From Phocoena phocoena (Eukaryota; Chordata; Mammalia; Artiodactyla; Phocoenidae): a DNA stretch of 64,000 bases. The stretch spans positions 46,853,158-46,917,157 of the forward strand of contig NC_089224.1 in assembly GCF_963924675.1 (NCBI RefSeq). The letters are read 5' to 3'. Shown piece after piece: positions 1 to 8,169 of the stretch. The number at the start of each line of letters is the position of its first letter. The first letter of the stretch is position 1. Made by a program: the position numbers and the translations under genes. The notes under the pieces were generated by a model that was not told where the DNA came from, did not search any database, and saw nothing but the letters and a program-made list of their open reading frames with translations.

Positions 1-359
1 GTACTGCGTTCCTTAACCCCACAGATATTTGTTTCTGCTTTTATGGTTCTCATTGACCTGGAAGGCGAGAGCCCCTGGCCAAAAAATGAGCCAAATGCAA
101 AGGAAAACAAAGTCAGCTCAGGGTTGGGAACCTGAGGAGAACATTTTTTAGAGCACACTGGGATTCTATTTTGATATTTACACCTGTGATTTTTAAATAA
201 GCAAAACGGATCCTCTTAGGAAGTAGACAGTTATGCTAGATTACAGACCAGCTGGTGGTAAAAAAAATCCACCGGAATCACCTAAGGATGTAATCCCATC
301 AGGAAAAATGCAACTTACTCTTACTTAGGCAGGGACCAAAAACCTCAGTCATATACAAG
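1..359. other. 5' flank, no feature recognised
   Basis: Unique-looking sequence upstream of the gene. I see no convincing ORF, repeat or RNA gene. Confidence 0.4.
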
Positions 360-545
360 TGAGGATTAGCAGAAAGAATGGGCTTTGGAGCCAATATTGG
401 GTACAAATGAGAGCTGCTTAGTATTGGGCAAGCTACTTAGCCTTACTGAGCCTCAGTTAATTCATCTGTAAAATGGGAATCGTAATAGTGCTAAAACTCA
501 TGAGATTGAAAAGAGATAGGTGAAAACTTCTAGTTCATGGTAAGT
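360..545 (+). repeat. MIR SINE
   Basis: The core reads like a diverged MIR: a GGGCAAGCTACTTAGCC-type segment, then a GAGCCTCAGTT / CATCTGTAAAATGGG block and an AT-rich tail with ATGAGATT. This is an ancient mammalian tRNA-derived SINE. Boundaries are approximate. Confidence 0.8.
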
Positions 546-599
546 ACATAATATATGTTAGTTCCATTTTTTGCTCCTGTTGTCCATCATGATAGGCAT

Positions 600-955
600 T
601 AGTGCTGGTCACCAAATCTTTCCATTCTTCTCCCAATCACGTAGTGCAACTGCAATTTTTTGCTTCTTTGAAGATAGACATGGCCATGCTTTTTGCTTTA
701 GCCAGTGAAATGTGAGTAGCCGTAAATGTATCACTCCCAAGCTGAAGCAAGTACAAGATTTGCCATGTGTCTTTTCTTTATGACAGCAACTGGCAATGTT
801 CTAGATAGTGACCAACTTGGAGACAGGAGTGAGGATGACACAGCAGAATTCACAGAGGACAGGTAATGTGAGTGAGAAACAGAAACCTTTGTTGTTTTAT
901 GTCACTGTGATTTTCTGAGCTCTTTGTTACTGCAGCATAACCTGCACCCTCCTGA
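600..955 (+). repeat. Ancient LTR-like interspersed repeat
   Basis: The stretch ends with a TTGTTGTTTTATGTCACTGTG segment followed by GTTACTGCAGCATAACCT. Such endings are common to old mammalian LTR or MaLR-type repeats. The family was not determined. About 80 bases after it (1035-1100) resemble an L2 3' fragment. Confidence 0.4.
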
Positions 956-1130
956 CTGACCCACTCTCCTTTAAGGAACTGCATTTGCCACAACTCAGTT
1001 CACTCCACAGCCGTGTGCAGAATAGATATCAAGCCCTGTGCCTGATGCTGGAAAATACATGATACTGATTCTTGTTCTCAAAGAGCTCATAATAAGGGGG
1101 GAAGAAGAAGGTCATTGTCAGAGCCTTTTA

Positions 1131-1359
1131 TTTATTTATTTATTTTAAATTTTATTTATTTATTTTGCGGTACGCAGGCCTCTCACCGCTGTGGCCTCTC
1201 CCGTTGCGGAGCACAGGCTCCGGATACGCAGGCTCAGTGGCCATGGCTCATGGGCCCAGCCGCTCCGCAGCATGTGGGATCCTCCCGGACGGGGGCACGA
1301 ACCCGTGTCCCCTCCACCGGCAGGCGGACTCCCAACCACTGCGCCACCAGGGAAGCCCC
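1131..1359 (-). mobile_element. CHR SINE, short type, antisense
   Basis: Read on the minus strand, it starts at the tRNA-like head (GGGCTTCCCTGGTGGCGCAGTGG), has a B-box-like GGGTTCGTGCC segment, and ends in an A-rich (AAAT)n tail, seen as TTTA repeats at 1131-1165. It is flanked by a 15-bp target-site duplication with one mismatch (TGTCAGAG[C/T]CTTTTA at 1116-1130 and 1360-1374). Short CHR forms are characteristic of cetaceans. The small ORFs across it are fortuitous. Confidence 0.93.
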
Positions 1360-1374
1360 TGTCAGAGTCTTTTA

Positions 1375-2399
1375 AAACTATCCCCCATTGATTCTAATGT
1401 TTAACAAGAGTCAAGGTTGGGAACTACTGCTTTTGTGCACATCGAATCTTTCATATATGTTCTGATTGCCTGCAGATGTTGATAACAGAGAAGCTAGAGA
1501 TTATACTAGAAAGGAGAAAAAAAAAAGCACATCAGAAGAGATTGAAAAAAGTGGTTAAACTGACAAAGTAAAACCTAACTATGTCATCTTTACCTTTGTT
1601 GCCCACAACTTTCTGGCTCACTCAGCTTTCTTTCCTCCACTTTCCTCTTATGAAAAGTTGCTAGAATTTTGTTTTCCTTTAGACTAAATGTCAAGTCAAA
1701 AGCAATGTAAAGTTGTTTATTATCACAATAACTCTAGAGCCACTTACTTTTGTTAAAAAAAATCCCTGGTTTCTTTTTTCCTTTGGCAGTTTTATATGAA
1801 AAAGTCCTTATTAGCTTAAGTATGACCCCGTACCTTTAAACAGTCATTACTGAATTTTGAAAGGCTCCTCTCCAGAATTACAACAGGAGCCCATCCCATC
1901 ATTCTTAACTGGTAATTACCAATGACCTCCATAAACTCTATGTTCAAATAAATCATACAGTTAGTAGAAGGATAAATATGATGCCAACTAATGTGTATAC
2001 TTATGCAGATATCTAAAAATAAACAAAGAGTTGGCTCTTTAATAATAATTCATACCCATTGATCACTCTACTTAAATCTCTTAGCAAAGAACTTGATCAA
2101 GGCTACTCTGTAATACGTTATCATGTGGTGGTAGTAAATTTTCTCATGAGGCTCCCTTTTTCTTCATGACCAGGCAGTAAGGTGTGTGGACCTGGGAGAC
2201 CTACAGGTGTTGTTCAGTTTTACTGCTTTCATATCGTGACCTAGACAAACGATAGGCCAGCTTTTCTCCATTACTACAATGACAGCAGTTTTAGCCTTCT
2301 CAACTGTCATGGCAGTTGACTGCCAAGTTCAGCTGCTGGATCTTCAGTCCGATGTGGATCTCATTGAGCTGCTATAGAGCTACTATAGAACTGTGTGTC
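1375..2399. other. 5' flank, nothing recognised
   Basis: About 1 kb of AT-rich, unique-looking sequence. No ORF, RNA gene or clear repeat was seen. Confidence 0.4.
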
Positions 2400-2840
2400 A
2401 AATACTGCTAGTCACCCACCCAACATTTGTTTCCCCCTTCTATATTACTAGTATATCCCTGATTTTCTACATGCTGATTAATAGCCCAGTTATTAGTCTA
2501 ACTCCTTTGCAGCTAGACAGCTCCATGTGACCAACTTGTGACCAATGAAATGTAAGAGAAGTTTTGACAGCATGTCCTTTCCTAAATAAAAAGGCCAAGC
2601 CTAGCAAGGAGGCCTTCTGTCTTTCACTCTTCATTTTTTCTCTTCTTCCTGCCTGGAGCACAGATGTGATATCTGAAAGAGGTAAGCATTTTGTGGCTAT
2701 GAGGATAAAAGTCATACATTAAGGAAGATAGATAAAGGATTTGGGTTCCTTGATGGCATTGTGGAGCTCCTCTGCAAACCCTGGATAGTCTGCTTTCAGA
2801 CGTCTTTTTATTTATTTATTTATTTATTTTACAGCCTTTT
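2400..2840 (+). repeat. Possible old LTR fragment ending in (TTTA)n
   Basis: The arrangement resembles degraded MaLR-type LTRs: an AAATAAAAAGGCCAAGCC block, a CTTTCACTCTTCATTTTTTC block, and a GGATTTGGGTTCCTTGATGGCATTGTGGAGCTCC-like block. A TTTA simple repeat follows at about 2806-2831. Family assignment is uncertain. Confidence 0.35.
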
Positions 2841-3719
2841 TTCTTTATTTTGAAATGTGCTTGACAAAAGTTTGAAACAACAAACTTAGAATAACAAGTC
2901 ATTAAGTTTTAAAATCCTGATAATCATTGCCTAAGCGACAATGTAATCCCAACAATAAAGTTGAATTAGTTCATTATTGAAGAGCCACGGAAAAATACTA
3001 ATTTGATTACTCACATTAAAATGTTTTTTGACAGTATATTAGAAATCAAGATTTAAATCAGACTTCTTTTTACATGCAAAAAATAAACTCTTATTTGGTT
3101 AAATCACTAAGGATGAGTTTCTGTTATACGCAGCCAAGTACAAACCCCAGCCAATACAACCTGCATACGGGCCTCATTCCCCTGACCACCAAGTGGAGAT
3201 TCAGGGTCATCTGTGGGCTCTGGGGGGAGTCAGCTGGATAACATTTGTAAAGATCCTAGTAGGAAGGGTGTGATTTTTAAAAATATATATAATTGTTTTC
3301 TTTTAAGCAGAACTTTGTATACAAGATCTTCTTAGCCAGATGCATCACTGTGTCAGGGAAGATTAGGATTATTAGACTAGGAAAGCAAAGACAAGGGCAG
3401 GGGAGAAGTAAAGGCTAATTGGTTACCCTGAAGTCCAGTTTGTATGGAAAAGGCAGATTAAATGCATGATTGTTTTCTTTTTTCTAAAACAATTTCAAAA
3501 TAATGAGTTAATTCCTTCTTACCCATCAACAGCGACCAGTCGAGTTACTTTAGAATCATTATGAACTTATAGATATAATCATATTTGATACGTTTGAAAC
3601 AATTGCAATTGTTATCAATTTTTGGTGCTCAGATTGGTCTATCCTTGTCTAGTGGGAGCCTATTTGAATTGATTCCTTAGTCTTCCTGACACAAGAAGTG
3701 ATTGATAGCTTCCTTTATT
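2841..3719. other. 5' flank, nothing recognised
   Basis: AT-rich sequence with no supported gene or repeat. Confidence 0.35.
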
Positions 3720-3925
3720 TCTGTAAGTATTTATAAATAAAATGATACAATGTCTGGGATTTGCTTTAAAATGATGGCACGGGGAAAGGGGATTTGGATG
3801 AAATATGATTGACCGTGAGTTGATAATTGTTCAAGCTGGGTGATGGCCCTATTGGAGGTTTATTATACTATTCTCTTATATTTGTAAACATCTGGAATCT
3901 TCCAAAATAAAAAATATTTTTAAAG
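3720..3925 (+). repeat. Old L1 3' end, sense orientation
   Basis: Resembles the terminal 3' UTR of old mammalian L1: a GGGTGATGGCCCTATTGGAGG segment, then TTATTATACTATTCTC and TTCCAAAATAAAAAA, which is a polyadenylation-type end. Only the 3' end is present. It lies upstream of the gene. Confidence 0.55.
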
Positions 3926-4729
3926 TTCACACTATGACTTCCAGAATAGGACCTTAAATCCTTAGCAAGACAATAGTCTTAAATGCCTGGCTTTGGTGGG
4001 AGAAAAAGAGATTTCTAATTTCTCCAGGCTGCTCTTGACTTATCAAGAGGAAATGTAGAGGTCTGAGTATAGAGTTTTACCCAAAGTCAAAGGTAGTGAG
4101 TTTTCCAGATATGACCAACATTCCTCCTAGACCCAGGAAAGCATGAAGAAACCCTCTCTAAGTGGAAAACAAGAGGAGAGTGGAGGGTAAAGAGAGCAGA
4201 AAACGTTTGATGAAACGTTTCTCCTGGTGGGTCCCTCTTGGCAGTTTTGGTGGTGATCTCAGGGCGGGGTAAAAGTGGCTTCCCGCAGTAACCCGTCTGC
4301 CTTACCTTCGCCCACTCTTTGGCCCAGATTCTTGCCTCCAGTCCCCAACAAGCCTGGCTCAACTTATTGTGGTGGGGGGATCTTGCTTTCACTGGGCTTG
4401 GAGTCCAGAGGCCAGCATATGAACGCTGTCTATGACTCAAAATGACAATGTCTTGGGTCTCAGTTTCATCACCCACGAAATTAAACGTCCGACTGCAAGA
4501 CTGAAGATCCTTCAGTGTCCCAGCCAGCCAAACCAGAGACCTCAGAAACCCTGGGCCTGAACATACAACCCTGCAGGCCTTCTTGCCTTTTCACTGATCG
4601 TCTTTGTTGCCATTACACATTACATGGCCTCCTAAATGTGTGACTGCTGTCACCTTTTGCAGATAATTGGAGAGGAGGGGCCCAGCAGAGATGACCCTAA
4701 AGTTGGCAACACTTTCAGGCTTTGGTAAT
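3926..4729. other. Proximal 5' flank of SLC24A2
   Basis: No repeat or gene was recognised. GC content rises towards the CpG island. This part may hold distal promoter elements but shows no motif I would name with confidence. The 129-codon minus-strand frame at 4087-4476 has no recognisable domain. Confidence 0.4.
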
Positions 4730-5660
4730 CAGGCGCGTCACCGTCCTGTACGATTTCTCCTCTCCGTCCTTGCTCGCCTGCAAATCCTGACCCCCGTCCT
4801 CACTGCAGAGAAATCTGCGAAGGGACGGCTGCCGGCGTCGCCTCTGCGCCCGGGAGGCGTGGAGCAGAGAGCGCGGGAGCAGAGCGCCCTGCGGCCACGC
4901 TCCCCGCGCGGAGGCGAGAGGGAGGGGCCGGAGGGGGCCCGGCAGCACCAGAGGCGGCGCGCGGGGCTCACGGCGGCTCAGTCTCCTCCCCAGCCCAGCC
5001 CAGGACGGCGAGAGCGGCGGCGAGTGCGAGCCGCACGCAGCCCGGGCCTCGGAGCGAGGAGGCGGAGGGCCGGAGAAAGCGGAGGACCGGAGCGGCGGGC
5101 CGCGCTCGGGCCCCCGCCGCGTGCGCGTTCTCCTGGCGGATCCCGGTAAGTGCGGGCGGTCGAGCCCCGGCCAGCCGCCAGGCTTGGTGGCCGCAGTAGT
5201 CGTTGTCCCCGTATCCCGGTTGCGCGCATCCCGCTGCAGGCTCACAGGTAGCTCCGCGGAGGACGTGGTGCCCCAGGCCCCGAAAGGAGTTAGCCAACTC
5301 TCTCCGCTCCCGGGCGGGGTTTCCGAGCCCCGACTTCTCCCACCCCAACCGCCCCTGCTTCCGGCTCGGGGTAGGGGGCGCTGGGCAGGGCCTGCAGTCG
5401 GGGAAGGCGCAAAGAGGGGCGCTCCCCTTCCACACCTACTCACCAACGATTCGGGAAGATGCCGGCCAAGCCCCTCCTCAAACTGCATCCCAGCTTCTGG
5501 CTCGCTAGTGGGGCGTCTGTCCTTCAGTTTTATTTTCCTATGAACCCACCGGGGAAAGTTTGGGACCACACGAGGCAAAGTTGGGGCGCGGCTGGGGGTG
5601 CACTTCGCCGGCGGAGCGGCGGGTTTTGCAGGTCGAGCCCGGCTCAGGCTGGAGCCGATA
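4730..5660 (+). promoter_or_regulatory. SLC24A2: CpG island promoter of SLC24A2
   Basis: This is the only strongly GC-rich, CpG-dense block in the gene-proximal part of the window, with many CG dinucleotides between 4800 and 5450. It contains purine-rich GGAGGGGCCGGAGGGGG-type stretches that could bind SP/KLF factors. No clear TATA box is seen, so dispersed initiation is likely. It sits about 2 kb upstream of the first coding exon and contains a consensus splice donor, so I infer it is the gene's promoter. Long open frames on both strands here (for example minus 4715-5578, 287 codons) are expected from GC-rich, stop-poor DNA. Confidence 0.75.
4850..5145 (+). other. SLC24A2: Probable non-coding exon 1 of SLC24A2 (start uncertain)
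   Basis: The 3' end is placed at 5145 because CCCG|GTAAGTG at 5142-5152 is a near-perfect donor (GT at 5146-5147) inside the CpG island. The start cannot be read from the sequence; 4850 is only a guess within the GC-rich core. The known mammalian gene has an untranslated first exon and begins translation in exon 2, which fits. An alternative is that other donors in the island are used by other first exons. Confidence 0.55.
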
Positions 5661-7014
5661 GCGCACCCTGGGAGTTGAGTCTGTCCCTGACGTTTGCCCC
5701 GGCCGAGCTTTGTGACAATCCCCTGAGCGCAGTGAGTCGCTTAATCGTTCACGCTAAGCATAGACATCTGTCAGGCCAGCCGGGAATCTCTGTGCTGGGT
5801 TAGGTTTATCTCAGGAGTAACAGCATCTCAGCCTGGTTTGATTTGGGCTCCCTCTGCAAACCTGAGTTCCAGCTAATCTCAGTGTGTCACTGGCGTGTGT
5901 TTAATTAGCTTATTTTACACCTGAGATGATCTCAGCGAATGCCTCTAAAATGAAATCGTTGATACAAGAAGAAACCAAAACCCCAAAACAAAACTGTTTT
6001 TTAAAGAAAATTAGAAAGGGGAACCTTCGGAATATCAGCTGTCATGTGTGGGTATTTTACCCTTCTCTGTGGAGACAGAGAATGAAAACTGCTTGGGTAT
6101 CTAACCTACTAGAGAGTCGTGTCAGGGCTATTTTTGGCAGATTTTGTGGACAGAGGTATCACTGCAACTTGCATATTGTCTATGAAATACACATTGGATG
6201 TCTTGAAGTAGCCTACTTGTTAGAAGTTGTTTGATTTACTAAGTTGTCTATTTTAAATACGACTAAAGGTTGTTTTTTAAAATAAGCTTTAGCTGAATAC
6301 AGTGTCTAGATATTTAGGGAAGACAGTTTGTTCATGTCATCAGAACATTCTTTTGTAAACTTAAATTTTTAAAGGGCTACTTTTCTGCATTTGCTATAGG
6401 AGGGGCTTTCCATGAAAAATAGGATCCTGAGATCTTTATGTGTGCAGGAAAAGAGTGCTGTCTCCTCCAACACTCAGCCCTTGCCAAGTGATAGATTAAT
6501 CAGAAAAGTGTGCCTGCAACTGGAATTATATAATTGGACCAAAAGAAAAGACAGTGGTTTTGGTTGTCAAATACGTAGATAATTCTAAAGGAAGTGATGC
6601 CTTTTTTAGCCCTGGGAGGTTATTTGTTACATGAGTTAAGGTGGGATAAACATAGATTTCCATCTACATCTATAAAATTTTTGTATTTAACAGACACAAA
6701 TACATAGTCTATGTCTAACATTGGATTTACCAAAATGTTTGCCTTTGTACATATACTATCATAAGTGCCTAGTGTGTGTCACGTCCTACTCTTAATGCTT
6801 CACGTATTTTAACTCATCCTCAAAGCAGCACTTGGTGGTAGGTGCTGTAATTGTCATAATTTTTGAAATGGGGAAACTGAGGCACAGAAAAATTAAGGAA
6901 CTTAACCCAAGGTCACATGGCTATAGGATAGGATTTTTTCATATCTGCCAAGTTGTTTTGTAAAAAAGACATGATTTTACGATTCACATATCCTTGTTTT
7001 TATTTTTATTTAAG
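5146..7014 (+). other. SLC24A2: Intron 1 of SLC24A2
   Basis: Inferred from the donor at 5146 (GTAAGTG) and the acceptor at 7013-7014. The acceptor has a T-rich tract (CCTTGTTTTTATTTTTATTTAAG, 6992-7014). The first few hundred bases are still part of the CpG island. The rest is AT-rich and contains one MIR at about 6770-6925 and no other gene. Confidence 0.6.
6770..6925 (-). repeat. MIR SINE, antisense
   Basis: Antisense MIR core: a CTTCACGTATTTTAACTCATCC segment, then GGTAGGTGCTGTAAT, GGGGAAACTGAGGCACAG and AACCCAAGGTCACATGGCTA. It lies about 90 bases before the exon 2 acceptor. Confidence 0.85.
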
Positions 7015-7019
7015 CATAA

Positions 7020-7058
7020 ATGTTGAAAATATTTCATGTGAAGCCTAAGAATCTCTGA
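7020..7058 (+). promoter_or_regulatory. Upstream ORF 1 (12 codons)
   Basis: ATG at 7020, stop TGA at 7056-7058, ending 111 bases before the main start. It overlaps the ATG-TGA element in another frame. It may reduce initiation at the main start. Confidence 0.4.
7036..7041 (+). promoter_or_regulatory. Minimal upstream ORF (ATG-TGA)
   Basis: A start codon directly followed by a stop codon. Start-stop elements of this kind can stall or divert initiating ribosomes. Function here is inference. Confidence 0.35.
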
Positions 7059-7106
7059 TTGTGGAGGCACCCCAGAAGCACTGTTAACTGTAAAGTGAGG
7101 AAAAGT

Positions 7107-7127
7107 ATGAAAGAACCATCTGGTTGA
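7107..7127 (+). promoter_or_regulatory. Upstream ORF 3 (6 codons)
   Basis: ATG at 7107, TGA at 7125-7127, ending 42 bases before the main start codon. The same TGA is the in-frame stop upstream of the coding sequence. Confidence 0.4.
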
Positions 7128-7169
7128 GTGTACAATTCGAAGACCACCACATCCAGCAGAAGACCCAGG

Positions 7170-8102
7170 ATGGAGCTGCACCAAAGCACCACCACCATCT
7201 CTTTCCTTGAGAAATGGTGTTCAGATAAGTCACCGTCTGGCTGCGGGAGTCATTATAATGTCAGAAAAAAACTGAAGTTGGTTCGAATCTTAGGCCTTTT
7301 CATGGGCCTGGTAGCCATTAGCACTGTTCCGTTTTCAATCAATGCCTTTTCTGAGACAGAGACACCGAGCACAGGAGAGGCCAGTGGTGCAAGTGGCCCC
7401 AGGGTAGCACACGATTACCGTCAAAGAACTCTCTTAGATTTAAATGACAAGATTCGAGATTATACTCCACAGCCACCTGTTTCTCAGGAAGGCAAGTCTG
7501 AGAATAGTACAGTTCATGCCCAAGGAGACTACCCAAGAGACATCTTCTCCCTCGAGCAGCGAAGAAAAGGTGCCATCATTCTCCATGTCGTTGGAATGAT
7601 CTACATGTTCATAGCCTTAGCCATTGTCTGCGATGAGTTCTTTGTTCCCTCTTTGACTGTCATCACTGAAAAACTGGGCATCTCTGATGATGTGGCTGGA
7701 GCCACCTTTATGGCTGCCGGGGGCTCAGCCCCAGAACTTTTCACATCTCTCATAGGGGTATTTATCGCTCACAGCAATGTTGGCATTGGCACAATCGTGG
7801 GCTCAGCGGTGTTCAACATCCTCTTTGTCATTGGCATGTGTGCTCTGTTTTCCAGAGAAATCTTAAACCTGACATGGTGGCCACTCTTTCGGGATGTGTC
7901 CTTCTACATCATTGACTTGATCATGCTGATCATATTTTTCCTGGATAACTTTATCATGTGGTGGGAAAGCTTGCTTCTCTTAACAGCTTACTTTGGCTAT
8001 GTGGTTTTCATGAAATTCAACGTCCAAGTAGAAAGATGGGTGAAGCAAATGATAAACCGCAACAAAGTCGTCAAGGTGACAGCACCAGAGGCCCAAGCAA
8101 AG
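7170..8102 (+). CDS. SLC24A2: NCKX2 K+-dependent Na+/Ca2+ exchanger, first coding exon (partial gene)
   Basis: SLC24A2 exports Ca2+ and K+ in exchange for Na+ across the plasma membrane, classically in cone photoreceptors and neurons. This exon encodes residues 1-311 of roughly 660. The start is chosen because ATG 7170 has A at -3 and G at +4, follows an in-frame stop at 7125, and gives the family N-terminus. Visible parts: basic-hydrophobic signal/membrane segment about residues 32-60 ([10 protein letters not shown]), extracellular loop with an N-glycosylation sequon N112-S-T, and membrane helices from about 134. The alpha-1 repeat (about 150-226) contains [13 protein letters not shown], with the ion-binding acidic residue at E189 (E188 in human numbering as I recall it), and [10 protein letters not shown]. 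Further helices run to about 283, then the start of the large cytoplasmic loop ([11 protein letters not shown]). The frame is fully open, ends in phase 0 at donor AAG|GTTGGT, and has no damaging change. The alpha-2 half must lie beyond the window. Confidence 0.96.
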
Positions 8103-8169
8103 GTTGGTGGTGGTGGTTGTTTATTTAATGTCTTCTTGACCATAGCTCGGAACTCTTATGTTTTTTAGA

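Larger units (their letters stand above)
7015..7169 (+). other. SLC24A2: 5' UTR part of exon 2
   Basis: Runs from the predicted acceptor (AG at 7013-7014) to the base before the start codon. An in-frame TGA at 7125-7127 closes the reading frame upstream, so the coding sequence cannot extend 5' of the leader. Three upstream ATGs give short ORFs: 7020-7058 (12 codons), 7036-7041 (ATG immediately followed by TGA) and 7107-7127 (6 codons). All lie within this leader if the acceptor call is right. Confidence 0.65.

Noticed and set aside
1165..1404. Small frames over SINEs (also at 15048, 27866, 30536, 49411)
   Set aside because: The same peptide-like strings recur at every CHR SINE and come from the GC-rich SINE body.
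4715..5578. Minus-strand 287-codon frame and several other long frames in the CpG island
   Set aside because: GC-rich, stop-poor DNA gives long frames in several overlapping frames at once. Low-complexity Pro/Arg/Gly/Ser composition, no domain, and the region is better explained as promoter and exon 1.
7128..7169. Extension of the SLC24A2 frame upstream to a GTG at 7128
   Set aside because: GTG is not a likely start in a mammalian nuclear gene. ATG 7170 has a strong context and matches the family N-terminus.
8103..8168. Reading the SLC24A2 frame to its stop at 8166 as normal coding sequence
   Set aside because: The protein family continues differently after EAQAK, and a GT donor sits exactly at that boundary.
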